From Streptomyces fumanus (lineage in GTDB: Bacteria > Actinomycetota > Actinomycetes > Streptomycetales > Streptomycetaceae), in contig NZ_BNBI01000019.1 of assembly GCF_014655295.1 (NCBI RefSeq), positions 62,001 through 126,000 of the forward strand: DNA of 64,000 nucleotides, read 5' to 3'. A program made the translations under genes and the position numbers. Numbering within the stretch: position 1 is the stretch's first letter; each line of letters starts with the position of its first letter. Below the pieces are notes generated by a model that ran no database searches, was not told the DNA's origin, and was given only the letters and a program-made list of their open reading frames with translations. This document shows positions 41,805 to 50,760 of the stretch, piece after piece.

Positions 41805-42742
41805 CCGCCACGACCACGGCCCCCGTGGCCGCCCCCGACGTCCGCACCCCCGCACGGCGCCCCTCCCCCCGGCTGCGGGCCTGGGCCACCCGGGCCCCGC
41901 TGCTGCCCGCCCTGGTCTTCATGATCGCGGTCACCCAGTTGCCGTTCGTGGCCACGCTGGTGATCTCCTTCTTCGACTGGAACAGCCTCTATCCGGACGC
42001 CCGCAGCTTCACCGGACTCGCCAACTACGGCGAGGTCCTCTCCGACGCCGATCTGCGCAAGTCGGTGTGGACCACGGTCCTGCTGACCGTGGCGGTGGTG
42101 CTCGCCAGCCTGATCCTGGGTCTGGCCCTGGCACTGCTGCTGGACCGCAGGTTCCGGGGCCGCGGCCTGGTGCGCACCCTGCTGATCGCCCCGTTCCTGG
42201 TGGTCCCGGTCGCCGCGGCGCTGCTGTGGAAGCACGTGCTCTACAACCCCGAGTACGGCCTGCTCAACGGCCTGCTGCACTACGTCGGCGGCCCCCAGCC
42301 GGACTGGATCTCCGACACCCCGCTGCTCGCGGTGGAGGCGTCACTGGTGTGGCAGTGGACGCCGTTCATGATGCTGATCCTGCTGGCCGGCCTGCAGAGC
42401 CGCGACCAGCAGCAGATCGAGGCCGCCCGGGTCGACGGGGCGAGCGACTGGCAGATCTTCCGCCACCTCACCCTCCCCCATCTGCGCCGCTACCTCGAAC
42501 TCGGCGCCCTGCTCGGCTCGATCTACATCGTGCAGAACTTCGACGCCGTCTTCACCCTCACCTCCGGCGGCCTGGGCACCGCCAACCTGCCCTACACCGT
42601 CTACCAGAGCTTCTACCAGGCCCACGAGAACGGCCTCGCCTCGGCCGCGGGCGTCCTGGTCGTCATCGGCTCGATCATCATCGCGACCTTCGCGCTGCGC
42701 GTGGTGTCGTCCCTGTTCCGCGAGGAGGTCTCCCGCGCATGA
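41801..42742 (+). CDS. Polyol/sugar ABC transporter permease (SmoF-like)
   Basis: A 313-residue permease with six predicted transmembrane segments; the first is ALVFMIAVTQLPFVATLVISF (about residues 37-57). The cytoplasmic EAA loop is IEAARVDGASDWQIFRHLTLP (about residues 207-227). It overlaps the lipoprotein gene and the second permease by 4 bp each. As in the other ABC cluster, no ATP-binding subunit gene is present. Confidence 0.9.
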   Translation: MTATTTAPVAAPDVRTPARRPSPRLRAWATRAPLLPALVFMIAVTQLPFVATLVISFFDWNSLYPDARSFTGLANYGEVLSDADLRKSVWTTVLLTVAVVLASLILGLALALLLDRRFRGRGLVRTLLIAPFLVVPVAAALLWKHVLYNPEYGLLNGLLHYVGGPQPDWISDTPLLAVEASLVWQWTPFMMLILLAGLQSRDQQQIEAARVDGASDWQIFRHLTLPHLRRYLELGALLGSIYIVQNFDAVFTLTSGGLGTANLPYTVYQSFYQAHENGLASAAGVLVVIGSIIIATFALRVVSSLFREEVSRA

Positions 42743-43563
42743 ACGCCATCCGCAGAAACGGCCTCGGCCTGGTGGCCTGGCTGGCCGGCGTCGTCTTCTT
42801 CCTGCCCATCGCGTGGATGGCGCTGACCTCCTTCCACTCGGAGGAGGACGCCGCCACCAACCCGCCGTCCTTCGCCGCCGCCCTGACCCTGGACGGCTAC
42901 CGGGAGTTCTTCGGCGCGGGCGGCGGCGCCAGCCCCTGGCCCTCGCTGATCAACTCGGCGGTGGCCTCGGTCGCCTCCACCCTGCTCGTCCTGCTGCTCG
43001 CCCTGCCGGCCGCGTACGCGCTGTCCATCCGGCCGGTGAAGAAGTGGACGGACGTGCTGTTCTTCTTCCTCTCCACCAAGATGCTGCCGGTGGTCGCGGG
43101 CCTGCTGCCGATCTACCTGTTCGCCAAGAACACCGACCTGCTCGACAACATCTGGCTGCTGGTCGTCCTCTACACCTCCATGAACCTGCCGATCGCGGTG
43201 TGGATGATGCAGTCCTTCCTCGCCGAGGTGCCGGTCGCCGTGATCGAGGCGGCCCGGGTGGACGGCGCGAAACTGCCGGTGATCCTGGCCCGGGTGGTCG
43301 CGCCCATCGCCCTGCCGGGCATCGCCGCGACCTCGCTGATCTGCTTCATCTTCAGTTGGAACGAACTGCTCTTCGCCCGGGTGCTGACGGGCGTGGTCGC
43401 CGAGACCGCCCCCGTCTTCCTGACCGGCTTCATCACCAGCCAGGGCCTGTTCCTGGCCAAGGTGTGCGCCGCGTCGCTCGTCATCTCCCTGCCGGTGCTC
43501 GCCGCGGGGTTCGCCGCCCAGGACAAACTGGTCCAGGGCCTGTCGTTGGGAGCCGTGAAATGA
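42739..43563 (+). CDS. Polyol/sugar ABC transporter permease (SmoG-like)
   Basis: A 274-residue MalG-type permease. The EAA loop is IEAARVDGAKLPVILARVVAP (about residues 168-188), with hydrophobic segments at about 12-30, 70-92, 103-125, 136-158, 192-212 and 245-262. It starts at ATG 42739 in overlap with the preceding gene and ends in overlap with the dehydrogenase. The pair likely binds a shared MsiK ATPase encoded elsewhere. Confidence 0.9.
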   Translation: MNAIRRNGLGLVAWLAGVVFFLPIAWMALTSFHSEEDAATNPPSFAAALTLDGYREFFGAGGGASPWPSLINSAVASVASTLLVLLLALPAAYALSIRPVKKWTDVLFFFLSTKMLPVVAGLLPIYLFAKNTDLLDNIWLLVVLYTSMNLPIAVWMMQSFLAEVPVAVIEAARVDGAKLPVILARVVAPIALPGIAATSLICFIFSWNELLFARVLTGVVAETAPVFLTGFITSQGLFLAKVCAASLVISLPVLAAGFAAQDKLVQGLSLGAVK

Positions 43564-44549
43564 AGGCCGCCGTCATCGAGTCCGTGGGCCGCGCCGTCGT
43601 CACCGAGGTCCCCGACCCGACGCCAGGGCCGCGCGAGGTCGTCGTCCAGGTCGCCGCCTGCGGCCTGTGCGGCACCGATCTGCACATCCTCCAGGGCGAG
43701 TTCGCGCCCAAACTGCCGATCACGCCGGGCCACGAGTTCGCGGGCGAGGTGGTCGGCGTCGGCACCCAGGTCACCGAGGTCGCGGTCGGCGACCGCGTCG
43801 CGGTGGACCCGTCCCTGTACTGCTACGAGTGCCGCTACTGCCGCGAGGGCCACAACAACCTGTGCGAACGCTGGGGCGGCATCGGCGTGACGACGGCCGG
43901 CGGCGCCGCGCAGTACGCGGTGGCGCCCGTCGCCAACTGCGTGAAGCTGCCCGAGCACGTGCGCACCCAGGACGCGGCCCTGATCGAGCCCCTGTCCTGC
44001 GCGGTCCGCGGTTACGACGTGCTCCGCTCCCGGCTCGGCGCCCACGTGCTGATCTACGGCTCCGGCACGATGGGCCTGATGATGCTGGAACTGGCCAAGC
44101 GGACCGGCGCGGCCAGCGTGGACATGGTGGACGTGAACCCGGCCCGCCTGGAGACCGCCCGCGGCCTGGGCGTCTCGGCCTCGGCCGCGTCGGCGGACGA
44201 ACTCGACCGCCCCCAGGGCTGGGACCTGGTCATCGACGCCACGGGCAACGCGGCGGCGATCCAGGACGGCCTGGACCGGGTCGCCAAGGCCGGAACGTTC
44301 CTTCAGTTCGGGGTGGCGGACTACGCGACGCGCGTGCGGATCGACCCGTACCGCATCTACAACCAGGAGATCACCATCACCGGTTCGATGGCGGTCCTGC
44401 ACAGCTACGAACGGGCGGCGGAACTGTTCGCCAACGGCGTCCTCGACCCGGAGATCTTCATCAGCGACCGCCTCCCCCTGGACCGCTACCCCGAGGCACT
44501 GGAACAGTTCGCGGCGGGCGTGGGCCGCAAGATCGTGGTCGTGCCGTAA
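43560..44549 (+). CDS. Zinc-dependent medium-chain alcohol (polyol) dehydrogenase
   Basis: A 329-residue MDR enzyme. The catalytic zinc ligands are in ACGLCGTDLH (about residues 34-43) and PGHEFAGEV (about residues 60-68). The structural-zinc cysteines are in YCYECRYCREGHNNLC (about residues 88-103). The NAD fold is around LIYGSGTMGLMMLELA (about residues 163-178). Last gene of the operon, it probably oxidises the imported polyol (arabitol, sorbitol or similar) to the ketose. A repeat-type hairpin 20 bp downstream may serve as terminator. Confidence 0.87.
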   Translation: MKAAVIESVGRAVVTEVPDPTPGPREVVVQVAACGLCGTDLHILQGEFAPKLPITPGHEFAGEVVGVGTQVTEVAVGDRVAVDPSLYCYECRYCREGHNNLCERWGGIGVTTAGGAAQYAVAPVANCVKLPEHVRTQDAALIEPLSCAVRGYDVLRSRLGAHVLIYGSGTMGLMMLELAKRTGAASVDMVDVNPARLETARGLGVSASAASADELDRPQGWDLVIDATGNAAAIQDGLDRVAKAGTFLQFGVADYATRVRIDPYRIYNQEITITGSMAVLHSYERAAELFANGVLDPEIFISDRLPLDRYPEALEQFAAGVGRKIVVVP

Positions 44550-44568
44550 AACCCCCTGGGCCCCCGCT

Positions 44569-44616
44569 CCTCAAACGCCGGACGGGCTGATTCTTCAGCC
44601 CGTCCGGCGTTTGAGG
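44569..44616. terminator. 22-bp perfect stem-loop, Streptomyces repeat acting as terminator
   Basis: Arms at 44569-44590 and 44595-44616 with a 4-base loop TTCT; the core is AAACGCCGGACGGGCTGA and its complement. I recognise this as a frequent Streptomyces 3'-end repeat. A second 8-bp hairpin CCGGGGGC-GGA-GCCCCCGG follows at 44644-44662. Confidence 0.75.
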
Positions 44617-44772
44617 ACGAGGCCGTTCAGGCCGATCGGGGGTCCGGGGGCGGAGCCCCCGGGGATGGGACGGGTAGGGGCGGCGGGGGCGAAAACCGTC
44701 CGCCCGACCGCCCGGCCGACCGATCGGCCGACGGTAAGGGAACGGTAAAACGCCCTCGCTCGTTCACCCGGC

Positions 44773-45981
44773 ATGACAGTCATGACCCCCGGCTCGAACA
44801 TCCCCCTCCCCGCCACCCGCGTGACGGTGGACGTCACCGCCCCCGTGCGGCTCGACGTATCGGGCCTGCTGCTCACCGCCGACGGCAAGGTGCGCTCCGA
44901 CGACGACTTCATCTTCTACAACCAGCCCACCGGCCAGGGCGTCACGTACCGCTCCGGCGGCGGCACCGCCCCCGACGCGATCACGGTGGACACCGGCGCG
45001 GTCCCCCCGGGCATCGAGAAGATCGTCGTCACGGCCAGCCCCGACGCCCCCGGCCAGACCTTCCAGGGCATCGAGCCCACGGCCACCATCCGCAACGCCG
45101 ACGACCAGGCCGTGCTGGCCACCTTCACGCCCCCGCGGCTCGGCACCGAGACCGCCCTGGTGATCGTGGAGATCTACCTGCGCAACGGCGCCTGGAAGGC
45201 CCGCGCCGTCGGCCAGGGCTACGCCAACGGCCTCGCGGGCATCGCCACCGACTTCGGCGTCTCGGTCGAGGAACCGGCCGCCCCGGCCGCCCAGCCGGTC
45301 ACCCCGCCCCCCGCCGCCGTCCAGCCCCCGCCCCCGCCGGTCACCGCCCCCGCCGCCCCGCCGGCCCCGCCGGCCGCGCCCCCGGCCCCCGCGCCCGGCA
45401 CCGGCAAGGTCAACCTGGACAAGGGCCGCGTCAGCCTGCAGAAGAACCAGACGGTCTCCCTGGTCAAGGGCGGCCGCCCGGTGCTCTCCACGGTCCGGAT
45501 GGGCCTCGGCTGGGAACCGGCGTACCGCGGCAAGGACATCGACCTGGACGCCTCGGTCATCGCCTACGGCCCGCAGCGCAACCACATCGACAGTTGCTAC
45601 TTCGGCAAGCTCCAGATCGTGGGTGGCGCCATCCAGCACTCCGGTGACAACCTCACCGGCGAGGGCGGCGGCGACGACGAGGTGATCAGCGTCGACCTGG
45701 GCCGGCTCCCGCAGGAGGTCACCGGTCTGGTCTTCACGGTCAACTCCTTTTCCGGGCAGAAGTTCACCGAGGTCGCCAAGGCGTACTGCCGGCTGCTGGA
45801 CGGCGCCACCGGCGAGGAGCTGGTCCGCTTCGACCTCACCTCCGCCGAGCCGCAGACCGGTGTGCTGATGGCGAAGCTGATCCGGCAGTACTCCGGGGAG
45901 TGGGAGATGACCGCGCTCGGCGACTTCGTGAAGTCCCGCACCGTGCGCGGGATGGTGAAGCCGGGCGCGCAGGCCCTGTGA
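44773..45981 (+). CDS. TerD family protein with two TerD domains
   Basis: A 402-residue protein with two TerD-like calcium-binding domains (about 1-172 and 216-402) joined by a proline/alanine-rich linker. The first contains SDDDFIFYNQPTG (about residues 40-52) and the second LDASVIAYGPQRN and GDDEVISVDLGRLP. The aspartate-rich loops bind Ca2+ in characterised family members, which are linked to tellurite resistance, stress and development in Streptomyces. It is likely a single-gene unit, with a repeat terminator on the left and a 13-bp hairpin on the right. The ATG at 44773 has only a weak ribosome site. Confidence 0.85.
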   Translation: MTVMTPGSNIPLPATRVTVDVTAPVRLDVSGLLLTADGKVRSDDDFIFYNQPTGQGVTYRSGGGTAPDAITVDTGAVPPGIEKIVVTASPDAPGQTFQGIEPTATIRNADDQAVLATFTPPRLGTETALVIVEIYLRNGAWKARAVGQGYANGLAGIATDFGVSVEEPAAPAAQPVTPPPAAVQPPPPPVTAPAAPPAPPAAPPAPAPGTGKVNLDKGRVSLQKNQTVSLVKGGRPVLSTVRMGLGWEPAYRGKDIDLDASVIAYGPQRNHIDSCYFGKLQIVGGAIQHSGDNLTGEGGGDDEVISVDLGRLPQEVTGLVFTVNSFSGQKFTEVAKAYCRLLDGATGEELVRFDLTSAEPQTGVLMAKLIRQYSGEWEMTALGDFVKSRTVRGMVKPGAQAL

Positions 45982-45987
45982 CCGGAC

Positions 45988-46020
45988 ACCGGCCCCCTCC
46001 GCGCCGAGGAGGGGGCCGGT
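45988..46020 (+). terminator. Terminator after the TerD gene
   Basis: ACCGGCCCCCTCC (45988-46000) pairs perfectly with 46008-46020 across a 7-base loop, seven bases after the stop. Confidence 0.75.
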
Positions 46021-46057
46021 CCGGGGCGCCGCGTCCGACGAAGTCCGGCGCGGGCCC

Positions 46058-46102
46058 TTGACCCGCGCCGGTGGTCGCAATAGACCTCCAACCACCTGGA
46101 GG
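46058..46102 (+). promoter_or_regulatory. Promoter and RBS hairpin of the small repeat-protein gene
   Basis: TTGACC (46058-46063), 17-base spacer, TAGACC (46081-46086). CCTCCA (46085-46090) can pair with TGGAGG (46097-46102), which contains the ribosome site. If transcription starts near 46093 the left arm is not transcribed, so a DNA palindrome is the likelier reading. Confidence 0.45.
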
Positions 46103-46105
46103 ACC

Positions 46106-46396
46106 GTGGGGAGGCGAGCCGCGGTGGACGCACGTCGGGCGCGCAGCCGCCACGAGGCCGAGCTGATGGGCCTGCCCGGGGTGACCGGGGTCGGCACCGG
46201 CCGGGACGAGCAGACGGGCGAGGAGGTCGTCGTCGTCTTCGTCACCCGCGACACACCCCGGGACCGGCTCGCGAAGCCGGACCTGATCCCGGAGGAGCCC
46301 GACCTGATCCCGGAGGAGCCCGACCTGATCCCGGAGGAGCTGGACGGCGTACCCGTACGGGTCGTCGTCATCGGCGAGTCGGGGCCGCGGGAGTAG
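46106..46396 (+). CDS. Small protein with three tandem PDLIPEE repeats
   Basis: A 96-residue hypothetical protein. GTG 46106 follows GGAGG by 3 bases; an internal ATG at 46166 is an alternative. The middle reads LMGLPGVTGVGTG and EVVVVFVTRDTPRDRL, followed by three exact PDLIPEE units (residues about 59-79, encoded by a 21-bp tandem repeat) and DGVPVRVVVIG. That order (GVGIG, VVVYV, LIPE-DGVP) resembles the short segment before the catalytic domain in some trypsin-like bacterial proteins, here without any protease domain. Function unknown. Confidence 0.65.
   Translation: MGRRAAVDARRARSRHEAELMGLPGVTGVGTGRDEQTGEEVVVVFVTRDTPRDRLAKPDLIPEEPDLIPEEPDLIPEELDGVPVRVVVIGESGPRE
46280..46342 (+). repeat. 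Three 21-bp tandem repeats in coding sequence
   Basis: Units at 46280-46300, 46301-46321 and 46322-46342 encode PDLIPEE; the first two are identical and the third differs only at its last codon. Copy number could vary between strains by slippage. Confidence 0.85.
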
Positions 46397-46478
46397 CCGC
46401 CCGGGCCCGCGATCCACAGCACTCGCCGCACCCGAGGAACAGCCCAGCTCACCCCTCCGCCGCCAGGGGCACCCCAGG

Positions 46479-47909
46479 TCAACCCCCTTGTTGCGACCGC
46501 GCCTTGAACGCCGCCTTGCGGGCCTCCTTGGCCACCTTCTTGTCGGGGTGCAGCCGCCCCATCGCCTCCAGGACGTCCGCGGTGGCGGGGTGGTCGACCC
46601 GCCAGGCGGTGTCGAAGAAGCCGCTGTGCTGCGCGGCCAGGCCCTCCACCAGGGCGCGCAGTTCCTCGGAGTTGCCCTCGGCGGCCAACTGCGCGGCGAC
46701 CGTGTCGACGGTCAGCCAGAAGATCATGGCCTCGGACGGGGCGGGCACGTCCCCGGCGCCGTGCTCGGTGAGCCACACCCGGGCCAGTCCGCCCAGCTCC
46801 GGGTCGCCGAGGACCTCCCGCAGCGCGGGCTCGGCCTCGGCGCCGACCAGGGCGAGGGCCTGCTGGCAGCGGAGCCGGCGCAGCGGTGCCCCGGCGTCGG
46901 TGCCGCGCGCCGCGGCCAGCAGCTCCCGGGCGGCGGCCAGCGGCTCCCGGCGGGCCAGCCAGTGCTCGGTCTCGGCGTGCGCGGCGCCCGGCGGGAACGC
47001 GGCGGTGCCGTCGAGCAGCGCGTCGGCGCCCTTGTCGGCGAGGTCCCCGACGGCCGGCGCGTCGAACCCGGCCTCCAGCAGCCGGGCCCGCAGCCCGTAC
47101 AGGCCGAGCGGGGTGAGCCGCACCATGCCGTAGCGGGCCACGTCGGTGTCGTCGACGGGCGGCGCGGGCTCCTCGCCGGTGTCGGACATCAGCTCCTCGT
47201 CGACCGGCCGGTACGCCACCAGCCCGACCGGCTCCAGCAGCCGGAACTGGTCGTCCAGCTTCATCATCGCCTCGGAGACCCGCTCCAGCACGGCGTTGCT
47301 GGGCTCCTCCATGCCGTCGGGGACCAGGACGGAGGCGGCCAGCGCGGGCAGCGGCACCGGGGCGTCGCCGGGCGCGTCCTCGCCGACGGTGAGCAGGTAC
47401 AGGTTGGCGAGCACCCCGTCGAGGAACTCCGCCTCGGCCTCGGGGTCCCAGTCCACGGCGGACAGGTCCAGCTCGCCCTCGCCCTCGGCCATCGCGTCGA
47501 TCAGCGAACCGAGGTCGGGCACGCTGGCGTCGGCGAGGACCGACTCCAGGGCGGCCAGCCAGACGCCGAGCACGTCCCGCGGGGAGCCGCCGGTGATCCG
47601 GGACAGCTCCTCGCCGGCCGTGACGGTGCCCGCCTCCTCGTCGGCGACCTCGACCAGCCCCGCGTCCACGGCCACCCGCCACGCCTCGCTCGCCTGGGCG
47701 GGGGCGTCGCCGCCGGTCAGCCCCAGCGCCTCGGCCGCCGCCGGGAGCTGCTCCTCGGCGAGCGCGCCGCCCGCGTCGACACGGGTGTCCGCCCCGGCCC
47801 AGCGGGCGAGCCGGACGGCCCGGGAGAGCAGGGGGGTGGAGAGCGCGTCGCGGGCCAGCTCCGCTTCGGGGTGCAGCCGCGCGGGCGGCAGGGTGGAGCT
47901 GTCTGACAT
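46479..47909 (-). CDS. Hypothetical acidic protein, 476 residues
   Basis: I do not recognise a family. The protein is soluble, acidic and leucine/alanine-rich, largely helical, with a winged-helix look around WRVAVDAGLVEVADEE (about residue 84) and LTPLGLYGLRARL (about residue 269). The C-terminus, PDKKVAKEARKAAFKARS, is basic. HEAT-like repeats near RRLRCQQALALVG are possible. ATG 47909 has GAGGAGA at about -8 to -14; the frame extends 7 codons to a GTG at 47930. It is divergent from the secreted nuclease. Confidence 0.6.
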   Translation of the reverse strand: MSDSSTLPPARLHPEAELARDALSTPLLSRAVRLARWAGADTRVDAGGALAEEQLPAAAEALGLTGGDAPAQASEAWRVAVDAGLVEVADEEAGTVTAGEELSRITGGSPRDVLGVWLAALESVLADASVPDLGSLIDAMAEGEGELDLSAVDWDPEAEAEFLDGVLANLYLLTVGEDAPGDAPVPLPALAASVLVPDGMEEPSNAVLERVSEAMMKLDDQFRLLEPVGLVAYRPVDEELMSDTGEEPAPPVDDTDVARYGMVRLTPLGLYGLRARLLEAGFDAPAVGDLADKGADALLDGTAAFPPGAAHAETEHWLARREPLAAARELLAAARGTDAGAPLRRLRCQQALALVGAEAEPALREVLGDPELGGLARVWLTEHGAGDVPAPSEAMIFWLTVDTVAAQLAAEGNSEELRALVEGLAAQHSGFFDTAWRVDHPATADVLEAMGRLHPDKKVAKEARKAAFKARSQQGG

Positions 47910-48188
47910 CAACTGTTTCTCCTCGCGCACCTCGACCGCCGTACGGCCACCTGGACGCCGTACGGCTCAGCCGCTCAGCCTAGACGGGTTTCCACCCATG
48001 CCGCCCGGTTCATCTCCCCGTCGGCCGCCGTACATGGCCGAAACCTTGACAACGGGCCCGCTCCCGCAGGAGATTGACGCGCGTAGAAGTAGGGGGCACA
48101 AGTGTTCACTCAAGGGTGCTCGTCCCCCTCCCGTCCCACTCCTCACCCTCGTTCCGGCGTTTCACCGCTCAGTCCCCGGAGGGCTCCC

Positions 48189-50006
48189 TTGCCGAGCAAG
48201 TCGTCCGCGCGTCTCGCCGCGCTCACCGTCGCCGCCGTGTGTTCCGCGGCCTCCACCGTCGTCATCGGCTCCCCCGCGCACGCCGCCTCCGTGCGCGTCC
48301 ACGACATCCAGGGCACCACCCGGGTCTCCCCGTACGCCGGACAGCAGGTCACCGACGTGACCGGGATCGTCACGGGCGTGCGCACCTACGGCTCCTCCAA
48401 GGGCTTCTGGATGCAGGACCCCGCCCCGGACGCCGACCCGGCCACCAGCGAGGGCGTCTTCGTCTTCACCAGCTCCACCCCGAAGGTCGCCGTCGGCGAC
48501 GCGGTCAGCGTCTCCGGCACGGTCTCGGAGTACGTCCCCGGCGGCACCTCCTCCGGGAACCAGTCGCTGACCGAGATCACCCGCCCCGCCGTCACCGTCG
48601 TCTCCAGCGGCAACCCGGTCCCCGCCGCCACCCGGATCGACGCCCGCTCGGTGCCGCGCGCCTACACCCCACAGGCCGGGGGCGGCTCGATCAACGCGCT
48701 GCCGCTGCGCCCGGACAGGTACGCCCTGGACTACTACGAGTCCCTGGAGGGCATGAACGTCCAGGTCGCCGACGCCCGCGTGGTCGGCGCCACCGACCCG
48801 TACACCGAGCTGTGGGTGACGGTGAAGCCGAAGGAGCACCCCAGCGCGGGCGGCGGCACGGTCTACGGCTCCTACGACTCCCAGAACACCGGCCGGCTCC
48901 AGATCCAGTCCCTGGGCAAGGCCGCCGACTTCCCCGACGCCAACGTCGGCGACACCCTCGCCGGGACCACCGCCGGCCCGCTGGACTACAACCAGTACGG
49001 CGGCTACACCCTCGTCGCCGGCCGGCTCGGCACGCTCCAGGACGGCGGCCGGGAGAAGGAGACGACCCGCGCCGCGTCCCGCCGCGAGCTGGCGGTGGCG
49101 ACGTACAACGTCGAGAACCTCGACCCGTCCGACGACACCTTCGCCGCGCACGCCGCCGCCATCGTGCACCACCTCGGCTCCCCCGACATCGTGTCCCTGG
49201 AGGAGATCCAGGACGACAACGGCGCCACCGACGACGGCACGGTCGCCGCCGGCCGGACGGTGACGAAGCTGATCGACGCGATCGTGGCGGCCGGCGGCCC
49301 GCGCTACGACTGGCGCTCGGTCGACCCGGTCGACAAGGCCGACGGCGGCGAGCCCGGCGGCAACATCCGCCAGGTGTTCCTGTTCGACCCCGAGCGGGTC
49401 TCCTTCACCGACCGCGCGGCCGGCGACGCGACCACGGCGACCGGGGTCACCAAGGTCCGCGGCAAGGCCGCGCTGACCCACTCCCCCGGCCGCGTCGACC
49501 CGTCGAACCTCGCCTGGGAGAACAGCCGCAAGCCGCTCGCCGGCGAGTTCGTCTTCCGCGGCAGGACGGTCTTCGTCATCGCCAACCACTTCGCCTCCAA
49601 GGGCGGCGACCAGGGGCTGACCAGCCAGTACCAGCCCCCGGCGCGCGGCTCCGAGACCCAGCGGCACCTCCAGGCGACGGCCGTCAACACCTTCGTCAAG
49701 CAGATCCTCGCCGCCCAGAAGAACGCGGACGTCATCGCCCTCGGCGACATCAACGACTTCGAGTTCTCCACCACGGCCCGCCTGCTGGAGGCCGACGGGG
49801 CGCTGTGGTCGGCGGTGAAGTCGCTGCCGGAGGACGAGCGGTACTCGTACGTCTACCAGGGCAACAGCCAGGTGCTGGACCAGATCCTGGTCAGCCCGGC
49901 GATCCGGCGCGGCGGCCACTTCACGTACGACAGCGTGCACGTCAACGCGGAGTTCCACGACCAGATCAGCGACCACGACCCGCAGGTGCTGCGGTTCCGC
50001 CCCTAG
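48189..50006 (+). CDS. Secreted endonuclease/exonuclease/phosphatase-family nuclease (ExeM/NucH-like)
   Basis: A 605-residue extracellular nuclease. TTG 48189 is chosen since GGAGGG lies 8-13 bases upstream and it yields a standard Sec signal ending SPAHA. Residues about 33-290 resemble the OB-fold region of ExeM-like proteins (VTGIVTGVRTYGSSKGFWMQD). From about 300 the EEP nuclease domain carries TYNVENLDPSDD, SLEEIQDDNGATDDG, FVIANHFASKGG, LGDINDFEFS and the terminal SDHDPQV, the metal and catalytic residues. It probably scavenges extracellular DNA or nucleotides. TTGACA occurs at 48046-48051 but a good -10 partner was not found. Confidence 0.86.
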   Translation: MPSKSSARLAALTVAAVCSAASTVVIGSPAHAASVRVHDIQGTTRVSPYAGQQVTDVTGIVTGVRTYGSSKGFWMQDPAPDADPATSEGVFVFTSSTPKVAVGDAVSVSGTVSEYVPGGTSSGNQSLTEITRPAVTVVSSGNPVPAATRIDARSVPRAYTPQAGGGSINALPLRPDRYALDYYESLEGMNVQVADARVVGATDPYTELWVTVKPKEHPSAGGGTVYGSYDSQNTGRLQIQSLGKAADFPDANVGDTLAGTTAGPLDYNQYGGYTLVAGRLGTLQDGGREKETTRAASRRELAVATYNVENLDPSDDTFAAHAAAIVHHLGSPDIVSLEEIQDDNGATDDGTVAAGRTVTKLIDAIVAAGGPRYDWRSVDPVDKADGGEPGGNIRQVFLFDPERVSFTDRAAGDATTATGVTKVRGKAALTHSPGRVDPSNLAWENSRKPLAGEFVFRGRTVFVIANHFASKGGDQGLTSQYQPPARGSETQRHLQATAVNTFVKQILAAQKNADVIALGDINDFEFSTTARLLEADGALWSAVKSLPEDERYSYVYQGNSQVLDQILVSPAIRRGGHFTYDSVHVNAEFHDQISDHDPQVLRFRP

Positions 50007-50009
50007 GGC

Positions 50010-50714
50010 CTAGCCGGGCACCAGGCCGAGGGCGTGGTCGTACCGGCTGCCGGTGAAGCCGCGCACGTCCGGATGGGTGCGCACCCGGTCCCACAGGTCG
50101 GTGGGGGAGCCGATGCCCTCGCCCGGCGCGGCCAGGACCGCGTCGTAGGCGTCGGCGCTCTCCCACTCGGCGTAGTTCAGCACATGGGTGCCGTCGGTGC
50201 TCAGGTGGAAGTGGGCGGAGATCAGGCCGCGGTGGCCCACCGGGTCGTCGGCGACGGCCTCGAGGACGAGGCCGACCCAGTCGCCGCGGCGGTCGGCGGC
50301 GCCCGGGGCGAAGTCGATGCGGACGGTCACGATCAGGCCGGGGACCCGGGTGTCCCCGGCCCGGCGCTCCCGGCCGGCGTGGCGGCGGTACCGCCCGAGC
50401 CCCAGCCGTTCGATGCCGGGCACGGCGGTGTCGATCTCGTCGACCCGTTCCTGCCGCTGGGTCCGGGCGAACGCCTCGTACGCCTGCTCGTTCTCCCACT
50501 GCGAGTAGTGCAGCAACGTTTCGCCGTCGTGTCCGGTGTAGACGTGGTAGCTGCGCAGCGCGTCGGCGGGCCAGGGGCGGCGCTCCCAGGTCCGGGCGAT
50601 GGCCTCGACGGTCTCCCGCTGGCGCTCGGGGCCGCCGACCCGCCAGGTGCTGAAGAAGGAGGCTCCGGCATCGGGGCGGAGCAGGTCGGGGTGGGCGTCG
50701 GTACGGCGGGTCAC
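50010..50714 (-). CDS. Tandem antibiotic-biosynthesis-monooxygenase (ABM) domain protein
   Basis: A 234-residue protein with two ABM-like ferredoxin-fold domains: about 15-110 (ASFFSTWRVGGPERQRETVEAI and LHYSQWENEQAYEAFAR) and about 120-230 (VTVRIDFAPGAADRRGDWV and LNYAEWESADAYDAVLAAPG). ABM proteins oxygenate quinones or aromatic compounds without cofactors, or act as stress proteins. GTG 50714 follows GGAGG by eight bases. A MerR-type spacer palindrome precedes it. It ends 4 bp from the convergent nuclease stop. Confidence 0.75.
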   Translation of the reverse strand: MTRRTDAHPDLLRPDAGASFFSTWRVGGPERQRETVEAIARTWERRPWPADALRSYHVYTGHDGETLLHYSQWENEQAYEAFARTQRQERVDEIDTAVPGIERLGLGRYRRHAGRERRAGDTRVPGLIVTVRIDFAPGAADRRGDWVGLVLEAVADDPVGHRGLISAHFHLSTDGTHVLNYAEWESADAYDAVLAAPGEGIGSPTDLWDRVRTHPDVRGFTGSRYDHALGLVPG

Positions 50715-50760
50715 GGGGGCCTCCACGGGTCGGTCCGGGCGGTACGGACACCACCCTCGT

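Noticed and set aside
46085..46102. RNA hairpin masking the ribosome site of the small repeat protein
   Set aside because: The predicted transcription start lies after the left arm, so the RNA could not form it unless a further upstream promoter is used.
48046..48120. PHO box before the secreted nuclease (GTTCACT near 48102)
   Set aside because: Only one GTTCAC-like unit is present; the 11-bp spaced second unit needed for PhoP binding is missing.
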